DNA from: Hylemonella sp.
Lineage (GTDB): Bacteria > Pseudomonadota > Gammaproteobacteria > Burkholderiales > Burkholderiaceae_C
DNA: 64,000 nt
Direction of reading: 5' to 3'
Assembly (NCBI GenBank): GCA_030680575.1
Contig: JAUXVI010000002.1
Span: 1 to 64,000 of the forward strand
Shown piece after piece: positions 8,401 to 17,486 of this stretch. How positions within the stretch are numbered: position 1 is the first letter of the stretch; each line of letters starts with the position of its first letter. Under the pieces are notes generated by a model. It saw only the letters and a program-made list of their open reading frames with translations, was not told the DNA's origin and did no database searches. The translations under genes and the position numbers were made by a program.

Positions 8401-9252
8401 TTACTCGGCCGGATGCATTCCCATGGCCTCGCCCAGGCAGATCGCCTGCCCCGGCGCCCACGCCGGATGGAAGCCGATCTGTCCACGCGGCCACAGCATC
8501 ACCACCGTGGAGCCGAGCAGGAAACGGCCCATTTCTTCGCCCTGTTTCAGGCTCACATCCTGGCCCTCGTAGCGCCATTCGTGCACGGCGGGACGGCGTG
8601 GTGGATTGACCACGCCATGCCAGACGGTCGCCATGCTGCCCACGATGGTGGCGCCGACCAGGGTCAGCACCAGCGGGCCATGGGCGGTGTCAAACACACA
8701 GACCACGCGCTCGTTGCGCGCAAACAGGCCCGGCACGCCGCGTGCCGTGGTCGGATTGACCGAAAACAATTCGCCCGGCACATAGATCATACGGGTCAGC
8801 ACGCCGTCGCAGGGCATGTGGATGCGGTGGTAGTCGCGCGGGCTCAGGTAAAGGGTGGCAAAGCTGCCGCCCTCGAACTGCGCCGCCAATTCGGCATCCC
8901 CCCCCACCAGCGCGGTGGTGGAATAGCGGTGGCCCTTGGCCTGGAAGATCTGGTCACGTTCGATCGCACCGAACTGGCTGATGGCGCCATCCACCGGGCA
9001 GATGAAATCGGCCGCCGCCAGTGGGCGGGCGTCGTCTTTCAGGGCGCGGGTGAAAAATTCGTTGAAGGTGGCGTAGCTGGCCGGATCTGGATTCGCGGCC
9101 TCGCTCATGTTCACACCGTAACGGCGGATGAAACGGCGGATGATGCCGGTGGTCAGCGCCCCCATGGGCGCTTGGGCAACCTGGCCGGCGAGCGCCGTCA
9201 GGGCCTTTTTCGGCAACAGATACTGGGGTAGCACGGCAAGACGATCGGACAC
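8401..9252 (-). CDS. psd: Phosphatidylserine decarboxylase proenzyme
   Basis: Converts phosphatidylserine to phosphatidylethanolamine at the inner membrane. The 283-residue proenzyme contains 'ICPVDGAISQFG' near residue 90, the family's 'SPRDYHRIHMP' with its catalytic His, and the autocatalytic cleavage site 'LGST' near residue 248, where Ser becomes the pyruvoyl group of the alpha chain. Length matches type I bacterial Psd. It is divergent from the GlcD-type oxidase with about 70 bp between. Confidence 0.95.
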   Translation of the reverse strand: MSDRLAVLPQYLLPKKALTALAGQVAQAPMGALTTGIIRRFIRRYGVNMSEAANPDPASYATFNEFFTRALKDDARPLAAADFICPVDGAISQFGAIERDQIFQAKGHRYSTTALVGGDAELAAQFEGGSFATLYLSPRDYHRIHMPCDGVLTRMIYVPGELFSVNPTTARGVPGLFARNERVVCVFDTAHGPLVLTLVGATIVGSMATVWHGVVNPPRRPAVHEWRYEGQDVSLKQGEEMGRFLLGSTVVMLWPRGQIGFHPAWAPGQAICLGEAMGMHPAE

Positions 9253-9321
9253 GGTAGCTACCGCCAGGGTGAAAGTGAATGAACGTCAAATTATAGTGAG
9301 CAAGGCCTAGAATCTTTCCCC

Positions 9322-10824
9322 ATGAACGCCACCACCTCCAGCCCCCAGGGCGATGCCACACAGCGGGCCGAACGGCAAGCGCAAGTTGTTCAGGCACTGC
9401 AGGCCGTGCTGCCCGCGCACGCCCTGCTTTGGCACAACGAGGACGTCACGCCTTACGAATGCGACGGCCTGACCGCCTACCGCCAACGCCCGCTGGTGGT
9501 AGCCTTGCCCGAAACCGAGAGTCAGGTACAGGCCGTACTCAAGACCTGCCATGCGCTGGGTGTGCCGATGGTGGCCCGTGGCGCGGGCACCGGTCTGTCG
9601 GGCGGCGCCATGCCGCTGGCCCAAGGTGTCACGCTGAGCCTGGCCAAGTTCAACCAGATCCTGAAGATTGATCCACAGAGCCGTACGGCGGTGGTTCAGG
9701 CCGGCGTGCGCAACCTCGCCATCAGCGAGGCCGCCGCCCCCTACGGCATGTACTACGCCCCCGACCCGTCGAGCCAGATCGCCTGCACCATCGGTGGCAA
9801 CGTGGCCGAGAACTCCGGCGGCGTGCACTGTCTCAAGTACGGTCTGACCGTGCACAACGTGCTCAAGGTGCGCGGCTACACCATCGAGGGCGAACCGGTC
9901 GAATTCGGCAGCGATGCGCTGGATGCCGCCGGCTACGACCTGCTGAGTGTCCTGATCGGCTCCGAAGGCATGCTGGCGGTAACGATGGAAGTCACCGTAC
10001 GCCTGGTGCCGAAACCGCAACTGGCACGCTGCATCATGGCCAGCTTCGACGACATGCGCAAAGCCGGCGATGCCGTGGCGGCCGTGATTGCCGCCGGCAT
10101 CATCCCGGCCGGGCTGGAGATGATGGACAAGCCCATGACGGCAGCGGTGGAAGATTTCGTGCACGCTGGCTACGACCTCAACGCCGAAGCCATCCTGCTT
10201 TGCGAAAGCGACGGCACACCCGAGGAGGTGGAAGAGGAAATCGGCCGCATGAGCGACGTGCTGCGCGCTGCCGGCGCCACGGCACTGGCGGTCAGCCGCG
10301 ACGAGGCCGAGCGGCTGCGCTTCTGGAGTGGCCGCAAGAACGCCTTCCCGGCCAGCGGCCGCCTGGCGCCCGACTACATGTGCATGGACTCGACCATCCC
10401 GCGTCGCCGGCTGGCCGACATCCTGCTGGCGATCCAGCAGATGGAAAAGAAATACGGCCTGCGCTGCGCCAATGTGTTCCACGCTGGCGACGGCAATCTG
10501 CACCCGCTGATTTTGTTTGATGCCAACGACCCGGACCAGCTGCACCGCTGCGAGCTGTTCGGCGCCGACATCCTGGAGACCAGCGTCGCCATGGGCGGCA
10601 CCGTCACCGGCGAACACGGTGTGGGCGTGGAAAAACTCAACTCCATGTGCGTTCAGTTCAGCCGGGAGGAGAACGAACAGATGTTCGGCCTCAAGCGCGC
10701 GTTTGATCCGCAGAATCTGCTCAACCCGGGCAAGGTGATCCCGACACACAACCGCTGCGCCGAATACGGCAAGATGCTGGTGCGCGGCGGCCAGATCAGC
10801 CACCCGGACCTGCCGCGGTTCTGA
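9322..10824 (+). CDS. FAD-linked oxidase, glycolate oxidase GlcD / D-lactate dehydrogenase family
   Basis: A 500-residue flavoprotein with the PCMH-type FAD-binding domain (residues about 55-235, including 'VPMVARGAGTGLSGGAMPL' and 'GGNVAENSGGVHCLKYGLT') and the FAD-linked oxidase C-terminal domain with 'VFHAGDGNLHPLILFD' and 'GGTVTGEHGVGVEK'. These are GlcD/D-2-hydroxyacid dehydrogenase hallmarks. No glcE/glcF partner follows; CidA/LrgB genes come next. Because the partners are missing here, a D-lactate or other D-2-hydroxyacid dehydrogenase role is as likely as glycolate oxidase. Confidence 0.88.
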   Translation: MNATTSSPQGDATQRAERQAQVVQALQAVLPAHALLWHNEDVTPYECDGLTAYRQRPLVVALPETESQVQAVLKTCHALGVPMVARGAGTGLSGGAMPLAQGVTLSLAKFNQILKIDPQSRTAVVQAGVRNLAISEAAAPYGMYYAPDPSSQIACTIGGNVAENSGGVHCLKYGLTVHNVLKVRGYTIEGEPVEFGSDALDAAGYDLLSVLIGSEGMLAVTMEVTVRLVPKPQLARCIMASFDDMRKAGDAVAAVIAAGIIPAGLEMMDKPMTAAVEDFVHAGYDLNAEAILLCESDGTPEEVEEEIGRMSDVLRAAGATALAVSRDEAERLRFWSGRKNAFPASGRLAPDYMCMDSTIPRRRLADILLAIQQMEKKYGLRCANVFHAGDGNLHPLILFDANDPDQLHRCELFGADILETSVAMGGTVTGEHGVGVEKLNSMCVQFSREENEQMFGLKRAFDPQNLLNPGKVIPTHNRCAEYGKMLVRGGQISHPDLPRF

Positions 10825-10883
10825 GTCGCATGCGGCTGCACCCACCCCTGTTCACCCTGCGCTTGCCGAAGGGTTGGCAGGGT

Positions 10884-10906
10884 TTCGACAGGCTCAGCCG
10901 GAACGG
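10884..10906 (+). repeat. REP-like intergenic element (TTCGACAGGCTCAGCC type)
   Basis: The 5'-TTCGACAGGCTCAGCC-GAACGG-type core is a short motif that recurs between genes in many proteobacterial genomes. Here it occupies most of the gap between the oxidase gene and the CidA-like gene, ending seven bases before the start ATG. Only one copy was noticed in the window. Confidence 0.4.
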
Positions 10907-10912
10907 AACCGC

Positions 10913-11266
10913 ATGAACGCCCTGCGCGGCTTCGCCTGGTTATTGCTGCTGCAATCGGCTGGCGAACTGCTGGCGCATGGTCTGCACCTGCCCTTTCCCG
11001 GCCCGGTGGTGGGCATGGTGCTGCTGCTGTTTGCCCTGGGCTTCCAGGCCGTGCGCGAGCCGGTGGCGGCTTGCGCCGACTACCTGCTGTCGCACCTGTC
11101 GCTGCTGTTCGTGCCGGTGGGTGTGGGCGTCATGACGCACCTGGCGCTGGTGAGCGAATATGGCGTGCGGATGCTGCTGGCCATCGTGCTGTCCACCTGG
11201 ATCGGCCTGGCCGTCACGGCACTGGTGCTGCGTGCGCTGACACAGCGTGCGCACCCGCAGGAGTAG
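10913..11266 (+). CDS. CidA/LrgA family membrane protein
   Basis: A 117-residue protein with about four hydrophobic segments and the family signature 'LPFPGPVVGMVLLLFAL' near residue 25-40, plus 'LLFVPVGVGVM' in the third segment. CidA/LrgA proteins are holin-like membrane proteins that, with CidB/LrgB, affect murein hydrolase activity, cell lysis and export of small metabolites such as pyruvate or glycolate by-products. The start at 10913 (MNALRGF) is preferred over the upstream in-frame codon that lies in the repeat. LrgB follows after 3 bp. Confidence 0.88.
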   Translation: MNALRGFAWLLLLQSAGELLAHGLHLPFPGPVVGMVLLLFALGFQAVREPVAACADYLLSHLSLLFVPVGVGVMTHLALVSEYGVRMLLAIVLSTWIGLAVTALVLRALTQRAHPQE

Positions 11267-11269
11267 GCC

Positions 11270-11995
11270 ATGCCCAAGTTCGTCGAATTGTGGGTCTACC
11301 TCTCCACCACCCCGCTGTTCGGCCTCACCGCCACGCTGGTGGTGTACGTGCTGGCGCATGCGCTTTACGTGCGGCTGCAGCAGGCACCCTGGGCCAACCC
11401 GGTGCTGTGGACCGTGATCGCCATTGCTGGCGTGCTGCTGCTGACGGACGTCCCCTACCCGACCTATTTCTCGGGCGCGCAATTCATCCACTTCCTGCTC
11501 GGCCCCGCCGTGGTGGCGCTGGCCTGGCCGCTGTGGCAACGGCGCGAGGAGTTGCGCCGGCGCTGGGCGCCGCTGCTGCTGGCCTCGTTCATCGGCGGCT
11601 CGGCATCGGCCGGCTCGGCACTGGCGCTGGGCTGGGCCTTCGGCTTGCCCACTGATGTGCTGCTGTCGCTGGCCTCGAAATCGGTCACCGCGCCGGTGGC
11701 CATGGGCATTGCCGAGAAGATTGGCGGCATTCCGGCGCTGGCCGCCGTGTTCGCGGTACTGACCGGCATCATCGGCGCCTTGAGCGGCAAATACCTGTTC
11801 GACCTGCTGCGCGTACCCACCACTTCATCGGGCTGGATGGCGCGTGGCTTCGCCCTGGGTACCACCTCGCACGGCCTGGGGGCAGCGCGCGCGCTGCAGG
11901 TCAACGCCGATGCCGGCGCCTACGCCGGCCTGGCGCTGGGCCTGCAGGTGGTGCTGGCTTCGCTGCTGATTCCGTTGCTGTTCCGTTGGCTTTGA
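11270..11995 (+). CDS. LrgB/CidB family membrane protein
   Basis: A 241-residue polytopic protein, partner of the preceding CidA/LrgA. The LrgB signature is clear: 'LGPAVVALAWPLW' near residue 80, 'LPTDVLLSLASKSVTAPVAMGIAEKIGG' in the middle, and 'RGFALGTTSHGLGAARAL' near residue 190. The pair is three bases apart and surely one operon. The proximity to a D-2-hydroxyacid oxidase is interesting because plant and bacterial LrgAB-type proteins (PLGG1) transport glycolate/glycerate; for this pair that is only an inference. Confidence 0.9.
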   Translation: MPKFVELWVYLSTTPLFGLTATLVVYVLAHALYVRLQQAPWANPVLWTVIAIAGVLLLTDVPYPTYFSGAQFIHFLLGPAVVALAWPLWQRREELRRRWAPLLLASFIGGSASAGSALALGWAFGLPTDVLLSLASKSVTAPVAMGIAEKIGGIPALAAVFAVLTGIIGALSGKYLFDLLRVPTTSSGWMARGFALGTTSHGLGAARALQVNADAGAYAGLALGLQVVLASLLIPLLFRWL

Positions 11996-12065
11996 GCCAG
12001 GCTGCGTCAGGCAGCGGTGGTACATTGCTGCGCGATATTTCCGTTTTTCCAACTGGAGTGACACC

Positions 12066-13037
12066 ATGATTTTTGCCTTCAAGCGCCGCACCCTGGGCTT
12101 GGCCGCTGCCGGCCTGCTGTTCGGTTCCCTGGCGGCTGCGCAGCCCGCCACCATCAAGCTGATGGTCGGCTTCCCGCCCGGCGGCGGCACCGACGCCATC
12201 GCGCGCGTGCTGGCCGACAAGCTCAAGGACCAGCTCGGCACCAACGTCATCGTGGAAAACAAGGCCGGTGCCGGTGGCCAGATTGCGGCACAGGCGCTCA
12301 AGGCAGCACCGGCCGACGGCTCGGTGCTGTTCCTGTCGCACGACCACACCATCTCCATCCTGCCGCTGGTCATGAAGAACCCTGGCTTCGACCCCGCACA
12401 CGACTTCGTGCCGGTGGCCGGCTTCGCCAGCTTCGCCAACGGCCTGGCACTGTCGGGCGGCACACCTGCCAAGACCGTCAACGAGTACGTGGCCTGGGTG
12501 CGTGAGCAGGGCAAGGGCAAGGGCACGGTGGGCGTACCGGCACCGGCTTCCACGCCGGAGTTCTTCGTCAAGGTCATTGGCGAAAAATACAAACTCGATC
12601 TGCAGCCCGTGCCGTACCGTGGCAGCGCACCGATGATGGGGGACATGCTGGGCAACCAGATCGCCGCCGGTGTCGGCTCGGTGCCGGACTTCATCGAGAA
12701 CCACAAGGCCGGCAAGATCCGCATGGTGGCGGTCATCGGCGCCAAACGTCAGGCCACCCTGCCTGATGTGCCGACCTTTGACGAACTCGGCCTGAAGGGT
12801 TTCGACGACCTGCCCTACTACGGCATCTTCGCGCCGCACGGCACGCCCAAGGCTACGCTGGACCGCTACTCCGACGCGCTGGCCAAGGTGATCGCCCTGC
12901 CCGACGTGCGCGAGCGCCTGACCGCCATGGGCCTGACCGTCGGCCACATGACATCACAGCAACTGGCCGCCCGCGAACGCGCCTATGCCAAGACCTGGGC
13001 CAAGATCATCAAGGACAGCGGTTTCCAGGCCCAGTAA
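12066..13037 (+). CDS. Bug/TctC-family tripartite tricarboxylate transporter substrate-binding protein
   Basis: A 323-residue periplasmic binding protein with a Sec signal peptide (residues 1-24, ending 'GSLAAAQPA'). The family pattern is present: 'KLMVGFPPGGGTDAIARVLADKL' near the mature N terminus, 'VENKAGAGGQIAAQALK', and 'GIFAPHGTPKATLDRY' in the second lobe. Bug proteins bind carboxylates such as aromatic acids or dicarboxylates through water-mediated contacts. No TctA/TctB membrane partners are adjacent, as is common for orphan Bug genes in Burkholderiales. RBS-like 'CTGGAGTGACACC' precedes the ATG. Confidence 0.9.
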   Translation: MIFAFKRRTLGLAAAGLLFGSLAAAQPATIKLMVGFPPGGGTDAIARVLADKLKDQLGTNVIVENKAGAGGQIAAQALKAAPADGSVLFLSHDHTISILPLVMKNPGFDPAHDFVPVAGFASFANGLALSGGTPAKTVNEYVAWVREQGKGKGTVGVPAPASTPEFFVKVIGEKYKLDLQPVPYRGSAPMMGDMLGNQIAAGVGSVPDFIENHKAGKIRMVAVIGAKRQATLPDVPTFDELGLKGFDDLPYYGIFAPHGTPKATLDRYSDALAKVIALPDVRERLTAMGLTVGHMTSQQLAARERAYAKTWAKIIKDSGFQAQ

Positions 13038-13040
13038 GCC

Positions 13041-15179
13041 TCAGAAGCTCTCCCAATCGTCCTTCCCGGCCGCCGGCTTGGGCATCGGCGCTGGGGCCAC
13101 AACGGCCGTCGATGCCGATGCGGTCTGGGCCGCCGCCGGTTTGACCGGTACGGCAGTCGCCTTGGCTGCGCTCATCCGGGCGGGGACCGCCGCAGAACGA
13201 ACAGGCGCGGCCCCCTCGCGCAGCTTGAACACGGCCACGGCCTGCACCAGCTCGTTGGCCTGACCGCGCAAGCTGCTTGCTGCCGCGGCCATCTCTTCCA
13301 CCAGCGCCGCGTTCTGCTGCGTCGCCTGGTCCATCTGCGTCACGGCTTCACCCACCTGGGCCACGCCGCTGCTCTGCTCGGAGCTGGCGGCACTGATCTC
13401 GCCCATGATGTCGGTGACACGGCGGATGCTGCTCACCACTTCGGTCATGGTGCTGCCGGCCCGGTCCACCAGGGCACTGCCCTGCTCGACACGTTGCACG
13501 CTGTCGTCGATCAGGGTCTTGATCTCTTTGGCGGCTTCGGCACTGCGACCGGCCAGGGAGCGAACTTCGCTGGCCACCACGGCAAAACCACGGCCCTGTT
13601 CACCGGCACGGGCGGCTTCCACCGCGGCATTCAGGGCCAGGATGTTGGTCTGGAAGGCAATGCCGTCGATCACGCTGATGATGTCGGCAATCTTCTTGGA
13701 GCTGTCATTGATGCCCTTCATGGTGTCGACCACCTGGGCCACGACTTCACCGCCCTGGACGGCCACGGTGGAAGCACTCTGCGCCAGTTGATTGGCCTGG
13801 CGGGCGTTGTCGGCGTTCTGTTTGACGGTGGAACTCAGTTCTTCCATCGAGGCGGCGGTTTCCTCCAGTGCGCTGGCCTGGCTTTCGGTTCGGGCGCTGA
13901 GGTCCTGATTCCCTTGGGCAATTTCGGCACTGGCGGTGGCCACCGACTCAGAGCCTTGCCGGACATTGGCCACCACACTGGCTAAGCCACTGCCGATCTG
14001 ATTCATGGCACCCATCAACTGGCCCATCTCATCCTGCCGCGCCACCTTGAGTTCCGCGGTCAGATCGCCGTGCGCCAGCGCTTGCGCGGCCAGCGTCGCT
14101 CTGCCCAGCGGCTGTATCACCAGGGAACGGATCACCAGATAGAGTGCGCCCGACACAAGCAAGACCAGCGCCACGCCCAGGATGACAAACCAGTTGCGCA
14201 AGGTACGTACCTTGCGGGTGAATTCCTCGGCATAGGTGCCGCCAACAATCAGCCACTCCCAGCCTTTGAAATGGGTGAAAGCCGCCACCTTCTCACGTGG
14301 TTGGGTCTCGCCCAACTCCTTGTTGACCCAGGGATACTGAATCGTGCCGTTCTTGCGCTCCAGCATCTCCTTGATGAACTCGTGTCCATCGGCATCCTTG
14401 GCGTCGATAAAGCTCTTGCCCTCGGCCACCGGGTGCACCAGCATCTTGCCGTAGTTGGCACCGGGTCGCGAGTCCACCACATAGAAATAGCCGGTCTCGC
14501 CAATCTTCAGGCTGCGGATGGTGGCCTTGAGCTGGTTCTGGTAGTCGCTGTAGTCCAGACCGATGAAGGACAGGCCAATGATCTTGCCCTGCGCGTCCTT
14601 GATCGGATCGTATTGGGTGATGTACGGCTTGCCGAACAGGACCGCCGCGCCGTTGAAGGTGCTGCCCTCCAGCGTGGCCTTGTAGCCTGGGTGGGCCCGG
14701 TCGAGCAGGGTACCGATGGCGCGCTCGCCCTTGTCGTTCTTGAGCGAGGTGGTGACGCGGATGAAGTCATCCCCGGTCTTGGCAAAGACGGTTGCCACGG
14801 CGCTGGTGGACTGGGTGAACTGGTCCGCCACCGAGAAATCCATGTTCAAGGTTTTGCCGTTGAGCTTGAGTGTCGGCGCCGGTTTGCCGTTCACCTCGGT
14901 AATAGCCGGATCCAGTTCGAACTGTCCCTTGAGGTTGGACTGAAAGGCCTTGGCCAGAGCGCCGGCACGTAAGCGCAGGTCTTTGTCGGAAGCGTCGATC
15001 AGGTCGACGATCAACTTGGTTTCTTCCGCCACGTCCTCCGTGGCCAACTGCTCGATGTTCTTCATCAGGGCCAGACTGATCGCCAGCACAAAACCAGCGA
15101 ACACCAGACCGACCACCACAAACACAATCAATGGGAGTTTTTTGCCCAAACTCAGGTTGCGCAGACTGACGATTTCCAT
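13041..15179 (-). CDS. Methyl-accepting chemotaxis protein with periplasmic Cache sensor
   Basis: A 712-residue chemoreceptor. Order: TM1 (residues about 18-40), a large periplasmic Cache-type sensor (about 45-325, with '[12 protein letters not shown]' and '[24 protein letters not shown]'), TM2 (about 330-355), HAMP (about 356-410), and the signalling domain whose hairpin tip '[36 protein letters not shown]' is essentially canonical. After an Ala/Pro-rich linker it ends in 'DDWESF', resembling the NWETF-type pentapeptide that tethers CheR and CheB, so it may be a high-abundance, adaptation-competent receptor. An AT-rich stretch (15190-15260) upstream probably holds its promoter. Ligand unknown; Cache receptors of this kind often sense carboxylates or amino acids. 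Confidence 0.93.
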   Translation of the reverse strand: MEIVSLRNLSLGKKLPLIVFVVVGLVFAGFVLAISLALMKNIEQLATEDVAEETKLIVDLIDASDKDLRLRAGALAKAFQSNLKGQFELDPAITEVNGKPAPTLKLNGKTLNMDFSVADQFTQSTSAVATVFAKTGDDFIRVTTSLKNDKGERAIGTLLDRAHPGYKATLEGSTFNGAAVLFGKPYITQYDPIKDAQGKIIGLSFIGLDYSDYQNQLKATIRSLKIGETGYFYVVDSRPGANYGKMLVHPVAEGKSFIDAKDADGHEFIKEMLERKNGTIQYPWVNKELGETQPREKVAAFTHFKGWEWLIVGGTYAEEFTRKVRTLRNWFVILGVALVLLVSGALYLVIRSLVIQPLGRATLAAQALAHGDLTAELKVARQDEMGQLMGAMNQIGSGLASVVANVRQGSESVATASAEIAQGNQDLSARTESQASALEETAASMEELSSTVKQNADNARQANQLAQSASTVAVQGGEVVAQVVDTMKGINDSSKKIADIISVIDGIAFQTNILALNAAVEAARAGEQGRGFAVVASEVRSLAGRSAEAAKEIKTLIDDSVQRVEQGSALVDRAGSTMTEVVSSIRRVTDIMGEISAASSEQSSGVAQVGEAVTQMDQATQQNAALVEEMAAAASSLRGQANELVQAVAVFKLREGAAPVRSAAVPARMSAAKATAVPVKPAAAQTASASTAVVAPAPMPKPAAGKDDWESF

Positions 15180-15312
15180 ACCGCCACCTTTCTTTTTGAC
15201 GACAAAATATTTCTTATTTTATCATTTTTACCCAATTTAGAAGAAAATATATGCATGCGCTCTGCATAGTGCTCTCCTTCTGCCTCTATCGGCAGCAAGC
15301 CCCGGGCCAAGC

Positions 15313-15867
15313 TCAGGGCTGCACCAGCACGATCTGGAACGTCGGCTCGAACGGCGGCACATGGCACTCCACGATGTCGCCCGGCGCCACCTGCAGCTTG
15401 AGCCCAGTCACATCGGCATGAATGGGCAGCGTGGCACAGACACGATCAACCAGCACGGCGGTCAGGATCTGCCGCCCGCCCTTGGCCAGCAGGTACTGCA
15501 CCGCCTTGTTCAGGGAAAAGCCCTGGTACAGCACGTCATCCACCACCACGATGGTGCGGCCTGTGAGGTCGATATCGGCATGCTCGGGTTGCTCGGTGAG
15601 CCGGGTTTCCGGGTGCAGCAGCGTCAGGTCGTCAGCGTAGCGCTTGATCAGCAGATCGAGCCGGGTGATGTCTGCGCCGGGCAGCAGTTTCTGCAGCCGC
15701 ACCAGCAGCCCATCCGACAACGGCGCCCCACGGCGGCGCACCCCCACCAGCGTAACGCCGGCCGCGCCGTGCAGCTTGGGCATCAACGCCACGGCCATGG
15801 CGTCGAGCACGCGCTCCAGCGCGGCGGTGTCGTAAATCGTCGTCGGCAGTCCTACAGTTGAGGTCAT
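15313..15867 (-). CDS. pyrR: PyrR-like phosphoribosyltransferase
   Basis: A 184-residue type I phosphoribosyltransferase. The PRPP-binding loop is 'IVVVDDVLYQGFS' (about residues 108-120), matching PyrR 'VDDVLYTGRT' closely, and the N-terminal 'GVRRRGAPLSDGL' corresponds to the PyrR 'GI.TRG..LA' segment. In Gram-positive bacteria PyrR is an RNA-binding attenuator with weak uracil phosphoribosyltransferase activity; in Burkholderiales such genes usually sit near pyrB/pyrC or ruvX, absent here. I therefore keep 'PyrR-like' with enzymatic activity likely and a regulatory role unproven. Confidence 0.75.
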   Translation of the reverse strand: MTSTVGLPTTIYDTAALERVLDAMAVALMPKLHGAAGVTLVGVRRRGAPLSDGLLVRLQKLLPGADITRLDLLIKRYADDLTLLHPETRLTEQPEHADIDLTGRTIVVVDDVLYQGFSLNKAVQYLLAKGGRQILTAVLVDRVCATLPIHADVTGLKLQVAPGDIVECHVPPFEPTFQIVLVQP

Positions 15868-16093
15868 CTGTCACTCCTTGCCTACATGCGTCGTCGCGTC
15901 CAGAATCGGTGTGCCGGCCCTTCGTTGTCTGATCGTAGCAGTTGGAACCTGCCGCGACGCTCGCCTGACTTGCATCAAGGCTCGGACCCGACGGAGCGGG
16001 TCCTACCGTTCATCGCGCGCCAGGCGTCAGGCGCTTGATTACGACCCGGCCAGCCTCACTTCCAAGCGAGGAAGTTTTTCGAGGGAGTCCTGC

Positions 16094-16915
16094 ATGTCTG
16101 CTGTTCGCCAACCCGCCGTTGCCGGGGCCTTTTATCCCGGAGAGGGACGGGCCTTGGCCGCCACCGTGGCCAGCCTGCTGGCCGCGGCGCATGCCGAGAC
16201 GCCGGCCGATACCATCAGCGCGCCGCCGAAGGTGCTGATCGTGCCGCACGCCGGCTACATCTACTCCGGCCCCATGGCGGCACAGGCCTATGCCCAGTTG
16301 GCTGCCGTACGTGCCACGATCCGGCGCGTCGTGCTGCTCGGGCCGGTGCACCGCGTGGCGGTGCGTGGTCTGGCGCTGCCGGGCGCAAGCACCTTTGCCA
16401 CGCCGCTGGGCGAGGTCAACATCGATCAGGATGCCGTCGCCACCTTGGCCGGACTGCGCCAGGTGGTGGTCAGCCCGGCTGCGCATGCCCTGGAGCATTC
16501 GCTGGAAGTGCAACTGCCCTTTCTGCAAACCGTCCTGGACGACTTCAAGCTGTTGCCATTGGCGGTGGGCGACGCCACGCCAGCCGAAGTGGCGCAGGTG
16601 CTCGAAGCCCTGTGGGGCGGGCCGGAGACGCTGATCGTGATCAGCTCCGACCTCTCGCACTACCTGCCCTACCGCGCGGCCCAGAACATCGATCAGGACA
16701 CGGTGGAGCGCATCCTGGCGCTGCGCGGCCCGCTCAGCCACGAGCAGGCCTGCGGCGGCACGCCCATCAACGGCCTGCTGCTGGCGGCACGACAACACCA
16801 CCTGCAGCCGCAACTGCTGGGTCTGTGCAACTCCGGCGACACCGCTGGCGATAAACAGCGCGTGGTCGGCTATGCCGCCATCGCCTTCATGGAGCCCACC
16901 CATGGCACCCACTGA
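16094..16915 (+). CDS. amrB: AmmeMemoRadiSam system protein B (MEMO1 family)
   Basis: A 273-residue MEMO1-like protein. Signatures: 'VAGAFYPGEGRAL' at the N terminus, 'VPHAGYIYSGPMAAQAYA' near residue 50, 'LGPVHRV' and 'VISSDLSHYLPY' near residue 180, which carry the metal-binding His/Asp residues of the family. The long in-frame upstream extension is not supported; ATG 16094 has a GGGAGT ribosome-binding site 6-8 bp upstream. It is the first gene of a translationally coupled three-gene set with the AMMECR1 protein and a radical SAM enzyme. The system is recognised by its co-occurrence; its reaction is not established. Confidence 0.9.
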   Translation: MSAVRQPAVAGAFYPGEGRALAATVASLLAAAHAETPADTISAPPKVLIVPHAGYIYSGPMAAQAYAQLAAVRATIRRVVLLGPVHRVAVRGLALPGASTFATPLGEVNIDQDAVATLAGLRQVVVSPAAHALEHSLEVQLPFLQTVLDDFKLLPLAVGDATPAEVAQVLEALWGGPETLIVISSDLSHYLPYRAAQNIDQDTVERILALRGPLSHEQACGGTPINGLLLAARQHHLQPQLLGLCNSGDTAGDKQRVVGYAAIAFMEPTHGTH

Positions 16916-17486
16916 GTTGCACCCCGAAGCCGGGGCCACCCTGTTGCCGCTGGCCCGCGCCACGATAGCGCGCGAGTTGGGGCGCCCGCAAAACGCAGAT
17001 GAGTCGGCGCACTGGCTCCAAGCCCCCGGCGCCTGCTTCGTCACGCTGACGCAGCAGGGCGAACTGCGCGGCTGCATCGGCTCGCTGGAAGCGCACCGCC
17101 CCTTGCTAACTGATGTGAAGGTCAATGCACTGGCCGCCGCTTTTCGCGATCCACGTTTTGCCCCGCTGGCCGCGCACGAACTCGAACGCACCGAGGTTGA
17201 AATCTCGCTGCTGTCGTCCATGCAGGCACTGAGCTTCGGCAGCGAAGCCGAGGCGCTAGCGCAATTGCGCCCCGGCATCGACGGCCTGGTGTTCGAGTTC
17301 GGCGCCCGCCGCAGCACCTTCTTGCCGCAGGTGTGGGAACAGCTGCCCGAGGTTCAGGACTTCATGGCCCAGCTCAAACGCAAGGCCGGCCTGCCCGCCA
17401 GCTTCTGGCATGGCGAGGTGCGCCTGCAGCGCTACACGGTCGCCAAATGGAAGGAAAGCGAGCTGCGGCTCGCCGATGCGGCATGA
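16902..17486 (+). CDS. amrA: AmmeMemoRadiSam system protein A (AMMECR1 domain)
   Basis: A 194-residue protein consisting of one AMMECR1 domain, with the invariant 'LRGCIGSLEAHRPL' near residue 50-63 and 'LTDVKVNALAAAFRDPRFAPL' and 'VEISLLSSM' blocks. The ATG at 16902 overlaps the end of amrB by 14 bp, and its own stop overlaps the next start (ATGA), indicating translational coupling. AMMECR1 proteins have no proven biochemical activity; the tight association with MEMO and radical SAM partners is the main clue. Confidence 0.9.
   Translation: MAPTELHPEAGATLLPLARATIARELGRPQNADESAHWLQAPGACFVTLTQQGELRGCIGSLEAHRPLLTDVKVNALAAAFRDPRFAPLAAHELERTEVEISLLSSMQALSFGSEAEALAQLRPGIDGLVFEFGARRSTFLPQVWEQLPEVQDFMAQLKRKAGLPASFWHGEVRLQRYTVAKWKESELRLADAA

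Noticed and set aside
9322-10824. Complete glycolate oxidase operon
   Set aside because: glcE and glcF are not adjacent; the gene is followed by CidA/LrgB genes, so only a GlcD-like oxidase is claimed.
14070-14972. 300-codon plus-strand open frame
   Set aside because: Antisense to the chemoreceptor, with no domain pattern.
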